64,000 nucleotides of DNA. It comes from Donghicola sp036139795. Lineage in GTDB: Bacteria; Pseudomonadota; Alphaproteobacteria; Rhodobacterales; Rhodobacteraceae. Of this stretch, positions 34,728 through 42,199 are shown piece by piece. The stretch is from contig JAYZYX010000038.1 in assembly GCA_036139795.1 (NCBI GenBank), forward strand, positions 1-64,000. The letters run 5' to 3'. The position numbers and the translations under genes are program-made. Every line of letters starts with the position of its first letter. Within the stretch, counting starts at the first letter, position 1. The notes beneath the pieces were generated by a model. The model did not search any database. It was not told the DNA's origin and saw only the letters and a list, made by a program, of their open reading frames with translations.

Positions 34728-35639
34728 ATGACCGAAGAACACGTCACCACCCATCAGGCCGAAGAAGACGCCCGCAACGAAGACATTCAGATCTACGTGA
34801 ATGGCAAGATTCTTCCCAAAGCGCAGGCACTGGTCAGCGTCTATGACAGCGGCTTTATGCTGGGGGACGGTGTATGGGAGGGGCTGCGTCTTTATGATGG
34901 CACTTGGGCCTTTGCGGATGAGCATTTCGACCGCCTCTATGAGGCTGCCTTGGCTATTGATCTGGACATTGGCCTTACGCGCGAACAGCTTTTCGCGGCA
35001 TTGGAGGACACCCGCCGCGCGAATAATATGCAGACCGATGCGCACGCCCGCCTGATGGTGACGCGGGGTATCAAGACGCGGCCGTTCCAGCATCCGTCCC
35101 TTTCGCGCCAAGGGCCGACCATTGCGATCATCGTGGAACATTCCAAACCCAAGATCCCGCGCCCGATCCGTCTGGCGACCGTGCCGCATCAGCGGGGGCT
35201 GCCGATGACGCAAGACCCCAAGCTGAACAGCCATTCCAAACTGAACTGCATCCTTTCCTGTATTGCCGCCGAGAAGGCTGGCGCGGATGAGGCGCTGATG
35301 CTGGACGTGCATGGCTTTGTGAACACCACCAACGCTTGCAACTTTTTCATCGTCCGCAAGGGCGAGGTTTGGACCAGCACGGGCGACTACTGCATGAACG
35401 GCATCACCCGCAGCAAGGTGATTGAGGTCTGCAGACAGGCCGGCATCCCTGTTTATGAGCGCAACTTCAGCCTTGTGGACACCTATGGCGCGGATGAGGC
35501 GTTCCTGACCGGTACATTTGGCGCTCAAACGCCGGTGGGCAATATCGACGGGCGTCAGATCGGTACGGGACAGATGGGGCCGATGACCGAACGGATCAGG
35601 ACGTTGTATAAAGCCCTGATCACGCAGGAGGTCCGCTGA
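34728..35639 (+). CDS. Class IV aminotransferase, branched-chain-amino-acid-aminotransferase-like
   Basis: This 303-residue fold-type IV PLP enzyme has VSVYDSGFMLGDGVWEGLRL near residues 40-60 (shown as DSGFMLGDGVWEG), the PLP-lysine region NSHSKLNCILSC, and the phosphate-binding NGITRSKVIEV and TGTFGAQTPV. It transfers amino groups between an amino acid and a keto acid; IlvE-type and D-amino-acid/ADC-lyase-type relatives cannot be told apart by eye. The stop overlaps the start of the sulfotransferase-like gene by one base (TGATG), implying translational coupling. Plant BCAT-like proteins fuse the same two domains, as I recall, so a joint role is likely. Confidence 0.85.
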   Translation: MTEEHVTTHQAEEDARNEDIQIYVNGKILPKAQALVSVYDSGFMLGDGVWEGLRLYDGTWAFADEHFDRLYEAALAIDLDIGLTREQLFAALEDTRRANNMQTDAHARLMVTRGIKTRPFQHPSLSRQGPTIAIIVEHSKPKIPRPIRLATVPHQRGLPMTQDPKLNSHSKLNCILSCIAAEKAGADEALMLDVHGFVNTTNACNFFIVRKGEVWTSTGDYCMNGITRSKVIEVCRQAGIPVYERNFSLVDTYGADEAFLTGTFGAQTPVGNIDGRQIGTGQMGPMTERIRTLYKALITQEVR

Positions 35640-36355
35640 TGCGTTTGGCAATGTGGTCTGGCCCGCGCAACCTCTCGACCGCGATGATGTATAGCTTCGG
35701 GAACCGGTCTGATTTCTCTGCCGTGGATGAGCCCTTTTACGCGGCCTATCTGGCGATGACAGGTAAGGTTCACCCGATGGGGGATCAGATCAAGGCCAGC
35801 CAAAATCAGGATCCGCATGCGGTGATTGATCAGCTTTTGGCACCCACAAAAACGCCTCACGTCTATCACAAGCACATGACCCAACACATGATCGACGGCA
35901 TCCCTCGGGGGTTTTTGAAAGACTGCACCAATGTCTTTTTGATCCGTCATCCGGCGCGGGTCGTGGCGAGTTTCTCTGCCAAGTATGACCAACCCGAATT
36001 GGCCGAGATCGGATTTTTGCAACAGGCAGAACTATACGATCAGGTAATATCCGAGGGGTTGCCTGCCGTGGTTGTGGATAGCGCCGATATTCGCGTCAAT
36101 CCTGAGGGGATGCTTCGGGCGCTTTGTGCGGCGATTGATCTGCCGTTTGATCCGGCGATGTTGGCTTGGCCAGCAGGGGGACATCCGGATGACGGCGTGT
36201 GGGCGGCCCATTGGTACGGCTCGGTCCACAACTCAAAGGGTTTCGCAGGTCCTGAGGGACCAATGCCCGAGGTTGCCCCCGAACTTGCCCATTTGGTCAG
36301 CGATGCGATGTCCGCTTATGAGAAAATGAAAGCTGTGGCGTTAGGAATTCGTTGA
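35639..36355 (+). CDS. Sulfotransferase-like P-loop protein
   Basis: This 238-residue protein has a 5'-phosphosulphate-like P-loop SGPRNLSTAMMYSF (residues 7-20) and FLIRHPARVVASF, which matches the 3'-phosphate-binding motif of PAPS-dependent sulfotransferases. DGVWAAHWYGSVHNS lies near the C-terminus. The acceptor is unknown, and the P-loop is altered enough that PAPS use is not certain. It is coupled to the preceding aminotransferase through an overlapping TGATG and a CAGGAGG site inside that gene. Confidence 0.8.
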   Translation: MRLAMWSGPRNLSTAMMYSFGNRSDFSAVDEPFYAAYLAMTGKVHPMGDQIKASQNQDPHAVIDQLLAPTKTPHVYHKHMTQHMIDGIPRGFLKDCTNVFLIRHPARVVASFSAKYDQPELAEIGFLQQAELYDQVISEGLPAVVVDSADIRVNPEGMLRALCAAIDLPFDPAMLAWPAGGHPDDGVWAAHWYGSVHNSKGFAGPEGPMPEVAPELAHLVSDAMSAYEKMKAVALGIR

Positions 36356-36891
36356 TCTTTGGGGTACTAAAGCCGAATCACTTTTCGAACAAATATGCAA
36401 AAAGTGGCCTCTTGCGTTGCAATTTTGGCAAACTGTACCAGTTGGTTTCGATGGTTAATATCTAATAGAAATTGATCTTTTAACCAGATATTTGCCCAAG
36501 ATCTGGGCGCTGTCGGAAAACTGTTGCAAACTCATGACGTTGCAAATTGATATGTTTTCCACACGCCTTTCGCTCAGCTTGCCAAGCTGTCTGGTTTTGA
36601 TATGTGCAAAAAACATTATGTGATTCCGGCTAACGGTTGTATGGTTAACCTCAATCAAGGGGGAAAAGGTGCTCGGTGATACACCAGCCTGACGCAACGC
36701 CTAAACATTCGGCTATTGTCGGTTTTTCCCTTTAATACTACCAGAAGCCGCTCACCCTTTGGCCCGTTCTCAGAAGAGAGCGGGTCATTTTCTGATGGCG
36801 GTTTGTTAAGCATAGATTTCAAGAAGCATGCAGCGCGGCTTTGGCCCCGCGCAGGCGTACCTTGCGCGGGTCTTTCACGTGAAGCGGCCTC
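36356..36891. other. 536-bp gap without a supportable protein gene
   Basis: This gap lies downstream of both flanking genes, which converge on it, and its first 300 bp are clearly more AT-rich than the neighbours. TTGCAA(A)-type motifs recur at 36417-36422, 36524-36530 and 36540-36546, with related TGCAAAA near 36396 and 36605. Hairpin CCCGTTCTC-AGAA-GAGAGCGGG (36763-36784) followed by TCATTTTC looks like a rightward terminator. A second 8-bp stem CCCGCGCA/TGCGCGGG spans 36846-36870, and a weak parS-like TTTCACGTGAAG follows (36871-36886, three mismatches). An unannotated small RNA or gene remnant is possible. Confidence 0.5.
36763..36792 (+). terminator. Terminator-like hairpin in the 36.4-36.9 kb gap
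   Basis: A 9-bp stem (one G-U pair) with a 4-nt loop at 36763-36784 is followed by TCATTTTCT. It could end the aminotransferase/sulfotransferase message or an unseen small RNA. Confidence 0.5.
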
Positions 36892-37185
36892 TTAGCCCTT
36901 CAGATAACGCGCCAGTTCCATGGCTGCTGCGGGATTGCCGCTGACCTTCATCTTGCCCATCATGACGCCGGTCATCGGGTTCAATTCGCCCTTGAGCAGC
37001 TTTTTCAGATTCTCCAGCGACATGCGGATCGTGCAATCGGCGGGGCGGTCGTCCATGGCGACCTGTGTTCCGTCCAGCACCATGATGCCATCATTGCCGC
37101 AGTCGATCTTCAGGCTTTTCTGGTTGGAACTAGTCGCCAGCACCGGCGCGACGCGGTCGGCAATGTCTTGAAGGGTGGTCGCCAT
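36892..37185 (-). CDS. SCP2 sterol-carrier-like lipid-binding protein
   Basis: This 97-residue protein matches a single SCP2 domain: IDCGNDGIMVLDG, DCTIRMSLENLKKLLKGELNPMTGVMMGKMKVSG (core shown as LNPMTGVMMGKMKVSG), and AAAMELARYLK. Such small proteins bind hydrophobic ligands such as fatty acyl-CoA; the ligand is unknown here. It is transcribed leftward, 84 bp downstream of argG and its terminator, so it is probably a separate unit. Confidence 0.9.
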   Translation of the reverse strand: MATTLQDIADRVAPVLATSSNQKSLKIDCGNDGIMVLDGTQVAMDDRPADCTIRMSLENLKKLLKGELNPMTGVMMGKMKVSGNPAAAMELARYLKG

Positions 37186-37213
37186 GAGGGGAACTTTCTA
37201 AACGGGTTGGTTC

Positions 37214-37246
37214 AAAAAGAAATGGCCCGCCGAGGCGAGCCATTTC
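37214..37246 (-). terminator. Intrinsic terminator of argG
   Basis: On the minus strand, GAAATGGC and GCCATTTC (37219-37226, 37239-37246) form an 8-bp stem, followed by TTTTTG (complement of 37213-37218). It lies 24 bp after the argG stop. Confidence 0.85.
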
Positions 37247-37269
37247 AAGTGTGACGGTGCGTCTGAGGC

Positions 37270-38496
37270 TTAGCCTTTGTGACGACGTGCGCGCGAGGCC
37301 AGCAGCTTCAGGCGCAGGGCGTTCAGCTGGATGAAACCTGCGGCATCTTTCTGATCGTAGGCGCCTGCGTCGTCCTCGAAGGTGACGTGCGCTTCGGAAT
37401 ACAGGCTGTAGTCCGACCAGCGGGCCACGGTGCGGGCGCTGCCTTTGTACAGTTTCACGCGGACGGTGCCGGTGACGAACTTTTGGCTTTCGTCGATCAG
37501 GGCCTGCAGCATTTCACGCTCGGGGCTGTACCAGAAGCCGTTGTAGATCAGCTCTGCGTAGCGGGGCATGATCGAATCCTTCAGGTGGCCTGCGCCGCTG
37601 TCCAGAGTGATCTGTTCGATGCCGCGGTGCGCTTCCAGCAGGATGGTGCCGCCGGGGGTCTCATAGATGCCGCGCGACTTCATGCCAACGAAACGGTTTT
37701 CCACCAGATCCAGACGACCAACGCCGTGCTTGCGGCCGTATTCGTTCAGTTCGGTCAGGATGGTTGCGGGGCTCATGGCCTCGCCGTTGATGCTGACCGC
37801 GTCGCCTTTTTCGAAACCGATCTCGATGAACTCGGGGGTATCGGGCGCATCTTCGGGGTTCACGGTACGCTGGTAGACGTAATCGGGTGCCTCATCGGCG
37901 GGGTTCTCAAGAACCTTACCTTCGGACGAGGTGTGCAGCAGGTTCGCGTCCACCGAGAAGGGCGCTTCGCCGCGCTTGTCTTTGGCGATCGGAATCTGGT
38001 TCTGCTCTGCGAACTCCAGCAGCTTGGTGCGGCTGCTCAGGTCCCATTCACGCCAGGGCGCGATGACCTTGATGTCGGGGTTCAGAGCGTAGGCGGCCAG
38101 TTCGAAACGAACCTGGTCGTTGCCTTTGCCGGTCGCGCCGTGGGCCACAGCGTCTGCACCGGTCTCGGCGGCGATTTCCACCAGACGCTTTGAGATCAGC
38201 GGACGTGCGATCGACGTACCAAGCAGGTAAAGCCCTTCGTACAGCGCGTTGGCGCGGAACATGGGGAAAACGAAGTCGCGCACGAACTCTTCGCGGACGT
38301 CTTCGATGAAGATGTTCTCAGGCTTGATCCCCAGCATTTCTGCTTTCTTGCGGGCGGGTTCCAGCTCTTCGCCCTGACCGAGGTCAGCGGTGAAGGTAAC
38401 CACTTCGCAACCGTATTCGGTTTGCAGCCACTTCAGAATGATCGAGGTATCAAGGCCACCGGAGTAGGCCAGAACGACTTTTTTGGGCGCGGACAT
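37270..38496 (-). CDS. argG: Argininosuccinate synthase
   Basis: This 408-residue enzyme condenses citrulline and aspartate with ATP in arginine synthesis. The N-terminal PP-loop is VLAYSGGLDTSI (residues 8-19). Later features are GATGKGNDQVRFE, FEKGDAVSING, and EAHRGIEQITLD, YSPEREMLQALI. The start MSAPKKVVLAYSGG at 38496 is typical. It is monocistronic by its terminator and divergent from a membrane-protein gene. Confidence 0.97.
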   Translation of the reverse strand: MSAPKKVVLAYSGGLDTSIILKWLQTEYGCEVVTFTADLGQGEELEPARKKAEMLGIKPENIFIEDVREEFVRDFVFPMFRANALYEGLYLLGTSIARPLISKRLVEIAAETGADAVAHGATGKGNDQVRFELAAYALNPDIKVIAPWREWDLSSRTKLLEFAEQNQIPIAKDKRGEAPFSVDANLLHTSSEGKVLENPADEAPDYVYQRTVNPEDAPDTPEFIEIGFEKGDAVSINGEAMSPATILTELNEYGRKHGVGRLDLVENRFVGMKSRGIYETPGGTILLEAHRGIEQITLDSGAGHLKDSIMPRYAELIYNGFWYSPEREMLQALIDESQKFVTGTVRVKLYKGSARTVARWSDYSLYSEAHVTFEDDAGAYDQKDAAGFIQLNALRLKLLASRARRHKG

Positions 38497-38678
38497 AGGA
38501 ATTCCCCTTTAATCGGACGCACCGCCGATAGCGGTTTTTCCGTGCGGGGGCAAGTTAGGGCAGGGGAATCGCTGCAAATGACTGACATTTCCCCCTGTAT
38601 CAGGGTTTTGCACCGTTGACCGTCTTAGAAAATCAGGCAAACCCTGAGGGAAAGCGGCTTTTTTCGAGGGATGTGTTG

Positions 38679-39419
38679 ATGACCGGATGGATGCTTTTCA
38701 AACACGCGGTGGCGATGGTTCTGCGCAACTGGCGCGAGGCGCTGCGGATTTCGGGCCTGCTGTATCTGGTTCTGGCGGTGGTCGAGCTGTCGTTCGGCCA
38801 ATCGATGCAAGGCGGCGGGCATGGGGGCAACATGCCAATGTCGGGTGGCGCGATCCTGATCCAGCTGCTGGTCGCTGTCCTTTATGTGATCCTCAGCCTC
38901 TGGATCGCGGTGTCCTGGCACCGCTACATCCTTCTGGAAGAGATGCCCGAGGGCTACGTTCCCCAATGGCATGGCCGTCCGATCATGCGGTATCTGGGCT
39001 TTTCTTTGCTGATCACCTTGATCGTCGCCTTGGCCGCCGCGCTTGGGGCGACGGCTTTGATGATCGTGGGTAAGGGGCTGGCACCTGTTGCAGTCGCACT
39101 TGGCGTGTTTCTGGTGCTTTACCTATTTACCGTCTTCTACCGCTTGTCCCCGATGCTTCCCGCCGCAGCCATCGGCGAGGACATGAGCCTGAAAGAGGCT
39201 TGGGACAAAACAAAAGGCCTGACTGGCGCGATTCTGTTGATCATTGCTTTGCAAATGGCTCTAACCTTTGGCCTGCAACTGTTTGCTCTTGGCTTCGCCG
39301 GTATCCCTGTAATCGGGATAATCGCGCAAATAGCGGCGAATTGGTTCCTGACAATGGTCATGGCCAGTCTATTGACGACTTTTTACGGGCATTTTGTTCA
39401 AGAAAGGCCGCTTCTTTAA
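38679..39419 (+). CDS. Multi-pass membrane protein of unknown function (paralogue of the next gene)
   Basis: This is a 246-residue hydrophobic protein with about six transmembrane segments, for example ILIQLLVAVLYVILSLWIAV, YLGFSLLITLIVALAAALGA and LFALGFAGIPVIGIIAQIA. A conserved block, YRLSPMLPAAAIGEDMSLKEAWDKTKG, is shared in pattern with the next gene (there SPLLPAAAVDVRLTMSEAWHTTHD). I favour ATG 38679, 8 bp after CGAGGG (38665-38670); an upstream TTG at 38616 lacks a good ribosome site. I do not recognise a function. The repeated block suggests a small family, as often seen in Roseobacter genomes. Confidence 0.75.
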   Translation: MTGWMLFKHAVAMVLRNWREALRISGLLYLVLAVVELSFGQSMQGGGHGGNMPMSGGAILIQLLVAVLYVILSLWIAVSWHRYILLEEMPEGYVPQWHGRPIMRYLGFSLLITLIVALAAALGATALMIVGKGLAPVAVALGVFLVLYLFTVFYRLSPMLPAAAIGEDMSLKEAWDKTKGLTGAILLIIALQMALTFGLQLFALGFAGIPVIGIIAQIAANWFLTMVMASLLTTFYGHFVQERPLL

Positions 39420-39537
39420 TCACGACAAAATTGTGAAGTAATCGCACGTTAAAGTTGTTCCAAACTCGCGTCGGAATTGTTAAGCTTCCGTGAATAGAAA
39501 GCTTAATTCTAAGATTCCTTCAGTTTTTGGGTTCGTT

Positions 39538-40359
39538 ATGTCTGATCTTGCACTTACAAAGGACACGTTTAGCGTGTTTAAAGAGCATCACAAAAAGATG
39601 CTGGCTATGGCGATCGGGAAAATTGTTGTTTTTCTTTTCGCGAGTAGCGTCCTCGCAGCGGCTTCTATCTCTGTTGGTCAACCGCTGCCGACTTTGATTT
39701 CGGTAGGCTTTGTTGCGTTGTTGGGGGTTTATTGCGTGAGCAAAATCGCCGTCCCGCTACATCGCTTTTTCCTATTGCCAAGTTCCGATGAGGGCCGGCC
39801 CGCGATGCGCCGCGTCAAAACACGCGAAATTCTGCAGTACGCAGGCGCTGTGACCTCGGTGGGCGCTGTGATGGGGGCGATATTGTTTGCGTTCGCTCTG
39901 GGCGCGGTTTCGTTGTTGGTTGGTTCTGGATCGAACAGCGCAACAGTTAATATTCCGGTCGGCTTTTATGGCGTCGGGGTTTTGGTCGTGCTGCTGGTCG
40001 GCTACGTCGGCTTCCGCATCTCGCCGCTGCTGCCTGCTGCTGCTGTCGATGTGCGCCTGACCATGAGCGAAGCGTGGCACACCACCCACGACATGTCCGG
40101 CACCTTCATTAAGGCGCTGGTGGGTATCGGCGGCGTGGCCCTTCTGATCGGCGCGGCGTTTGGCGCAGGGACATTCTACGCGCTTGAGGCCGCAAGCCTT
40201 GGTCAGGGTTTGGCGCTGGTTGTCGGTGGCTTTGTTGCCCTGCAGGCGGCGTTCTGGACCGCCACCCTTCTGTCGTTGGTCTTTATGAGCGTCATGTACG
40301 ACAAGGTCATCGAAGTCCGTCTTCTGGATGACCGCATGAAGGTGTTCCACGCGGCTTAA
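39538..40359 (+). CDS. Multi-pass membrane protein of unknown function (paralogue of the preceding gene)
   Basis: This is a 273-residue protein with about six hydrophobic segments. It carries the SPLLPAAAVDVRLTMSEAWHTT block that parallels SPMLPAAAIGEDMSLKEAWDKT in the preceding gene, at the same relative place before a Gly-rich transmembrane segment. The start MSDLALTKDTF at 39538 is chosen; an in-frame GTG at 39490 has a leader unlike the family. The 118-bp gap before it is AT-rich and suggests its own promoter. The tandem arrangement points to duplication and divergence. Confidence 0.75.
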   Translation: MSDLALTKDTFSVFKEHHKKMLAMAIGKIVVFLFASSVLAAASISVGQPLPTLISVGFVALLGVYCVSKIAVPLHRFFLLPSSDEGRPAMRRVKTREILQYAGAVTSVGAVMGAILFAFALGAVSLLVGSGSNSATVNIPVGFYGVGVLVVLLVGYVGFRISPLLPAAAVDVRLTMSEAWHTTHDMSGTFIKALVGIGGVALLIGAAFGAGTFYALEAASLGQGLALVVGGFVALQAAFWTATLLSLVFMSVMYDKVIEVRLLDDRMKVFHAA

Positions 40360-40478
40360 GTCAGCGTTCACCGCATTTCTCAAACGCCCGTGCTTGCAGA
40401 TCGCAGGTGCGGGCGTTGTCGTTCAGGTCGCAGCATCTGCATCTTGCGCCGGCGCAATCCTTGGGCCACTGATACCTG

Positions 40479-41717
40479 ATGAGTGATTTTCGTACCCAAG
40501 CCCAAGCCGCTGAAGCCGCCATGCGTGAGGTGTTCCCCGCAACACCGATGCTGCGCAATGATTTCCTGTCTGCCCGCTTCGGCGCTGATATCTGGCTGAA
40601 GCGCGAAGATCTTAGCCCCGTGCGCAGCTACAAACTGCGCGGCGCGTTCAATGCTATGCGTAAGGTTCTGGCGGAAAAGCCGGACCAAAAGCAGTTTGTC
40701 TGCGCCAGTGCGGGCAATCACGCGCAAGGCGTGGCCTATATGTGCCGGCACTTCGATGTGAAGGGCGTGATCTTTATGCCCGTTACGACGCCGCAGCAAA
40801 AGATCATGAAGACCCGCGCCTTTGGTGGCTCGAATGTCGAAATCCGCCTGACCGGCGACTATTTCGATGACACGCTGGCCGCCTCGCAGGCCTATTGCAA
40901 AGAAGCGGGCGCCCACTTCCTCTCGCCCTTCGATGATGATGACGTGATCGAAGGTCAAGCCAGCGTCGCGGTCGAGATCGCAGAGACCTTGGGCAAAGCG
41001 CCTGACCACATCGTGCTGCCCGTGGGCGGCGGCGGGCTGTCGTCGGGGGTCTACAAGTTCTTTGGCAGCGATTGCAGCTATAGCTTTGTCGAGCCTTTGG
41101 GCGGGATGTCTCTGGCTGCTGCCTTGAAGGCGGGCCGCCCCATGCCGCTCAAGCGGGTGGATACCTTTGTTGACGGCGCGGCGGTCGCGCAAGTCGGGGC
41201 GAAAACCTTCGACATTTTGAAGGATGTGTCTGTCCAGAACGTCTTTTCTGCGCCCGAAGACCGGATTTGCGTCACCATTCTAGAGATGCTGAATGTCGAA
41301 GGCATCGTTTTGGAACCGGCAGGGGCGCTGTCGATCGATGTTCTGGCGGATATTCGCGATCAGATCGAAGGGAAAACCGTGGTCTGCGTGACCTCGGGCG
41401 GGAACTTTGACTTTGAGCGTTTGCCAGAGGTGAAAGAGCGGGCGCAGCGATATTCAGGGGTGAAAAAGTATTTCATCCTGCGCTTGCCCCAGCGTCCCGG
41501 TGCTTTGAAAGAGTTTCTGAATCTCTTGGGGCCTCATGACGATATTGCCCGTTTTGAGTATTTGAAAAAATCTGCGCGGAACTTTGGTTCGGTTCTGATC
41601 GGGATCGAGACCGACGACGCCGCAAACTTTGCCGGATTTACGGCCAAGCTGGATGCGGCAGGATTCGTTTATACGGATATTACCAATGATGATCTGCTGG
41701 CGCAGTTCCTGATCTAA
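40479..41717 (+). CDS. ilvA: Threonine ammonia-lyase (biosynthetic type, ACT-like C-terminus)
   Basis: This 412-residue PLP enzyme deaminates threonine to 2-oxobutanoate, the entry to isoleucine synthesis. Features are LKREDLSPVRSYKLRGAFNA with the PLP lysine (about residues 38-57), ASAGNHAQGVAYMC, VGGGGLSSGVYKF (phosphate loop) and TSGGNFDFERL. The C-terminal part (YSGVKKYFILRLPQRPGALKEFLN) is the ACT-like regulatory domain. It is convergent with the Hpt gene, 3 bp away. Confidence 0.93.
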   Translation: MSDFRTQAQAAEAAMREVFPATPMLRNDFLSARFGADIWLKREDLSPVRSYKLRGAFNAMRKVLAEKPDQKQFVCASAGNHAQGVAYMCRHFDVKGVIFMPVTTPQQKIMKTRAFGGSNVEIRLTGDYFDDTLAASQAYCKEAGAHFLSPFDDDDVIEGQASVAVEIAETLGKAPDHIVLPVGGGGLSSGVYKFFGSDCSYSFVEPLGGMSLAAALKAGRPMPLKRVDTFVDGAAVAQVGAKTFDILKDVSVQNVFSAPEDRICVTILEMLNVEGIVLEPAGALSIDVLADIRDQIEGKTVVCVTSGGNFDFERLPEVKERAQRYSGVKKYFILRLPQRPGALKEFLNLLGPHDDIARFEYLKKSARNFGSVLIGIETDDAANFAGFTAKLDAAGFVYTDITNDDLLAQFLI

Positions 41718-41720
41718 GGA

Positions 41721-42053
41721 TCAGGCTGCACCGCAGATCAGCGGGCTTTCGATGAAGAGCACGCGGGATTTGTCGTAGCACTTGACCACTTCGACAACAT
41801 CCACCTCTGACGGATCGCTTTCCCGCGCGGTGTATTCGCCGGATGCACAAAGCTCGGCAAAGGCAGAGAAGCCCAGATTGATGGCGCTGCCTTTCAGAAA
41901 ATGAAGATCTTCAGCCAGCGAATCCAACTCGGGTGCCGTGCGCAGCTGTTCAATGGCTGCGTCTACCTCAACCAAAAACATCTGTGCGACATCAGCGAAA
42001 TCCTCTTCGCCAATCTCGTCACGCAGTTCGTTGATTCGGTTCCAATCGATCAT
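41721..42053 (-). CDS. Histidine-containing phosphotransfer (Hpt) domain protein
   Basis: This 110-residue protein is a single Hpt four-helix domain. His51 in LHFLKGSAINLGF is the expected phosphate carrier, with an acidic helix upstream (EIGEEDFADVAQMFL). Hpt proteins relay phosphate between receiver domains in multistep phosphorelays. I choose ATG 42053, preceded by GGAG 6 bp upstream; longer in-frame starts at 42065 or 42104 lack a ribosome site. It diverges from a REC-PP2C gene across 146 bp, so the two may form one relay. Confidence 0.88.
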   Translation of the reverse strand: MIDWNRINELRDEIGEEDFADVAQMFLVEVDAAIEQLRTAPELDSLAEDLHFLKGSAINLGFSAFAELCASGEYTARESDPSEVDVVEVVKCYDKSRVLFIESPLICGAA

Positions 42054-42199
42054 CTCAGTCTCCATCATGGTATAAGAGGTAGTTCGAAACGCAGCCTCCG
42101 TCACTATATACGTTCGACTAATGTAAGTGAATTTTTAGCATTTACGTCCCGTTAAACTCTGATCCGTTTCCATACCCCCTGTGGGTAAGGAAGTGAGTT

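Noticed and set aside
36455..36697. An 80-residue minus-strand frame in the 36.4-36.9 kb gap
   Set aside because: It starts at TTG without a ribosome site and shows no recognisable motif; the region is AT-rich, so an open frame of this length is expected by chance. Left as part of the unexplained gap.
36871..36886. Third imperfect parS-like site
   Set aside because: Three mismatches to the 16-mer, two of them breaking symmetry; too weak to call alone, mentioned only with the other sites.
40383..40417. Possible terminator after the second membrane protein (AACGCCCG / CGGGCGTT)
   Set aside because: The stem is good but the loop is about 19 nt and no T-run follows, so it is not called.
40380..41192. 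A 270-residue minus-strand frame
   Set aside because: Antisense to ilvA, which has a clear PLP motif; no independent support.
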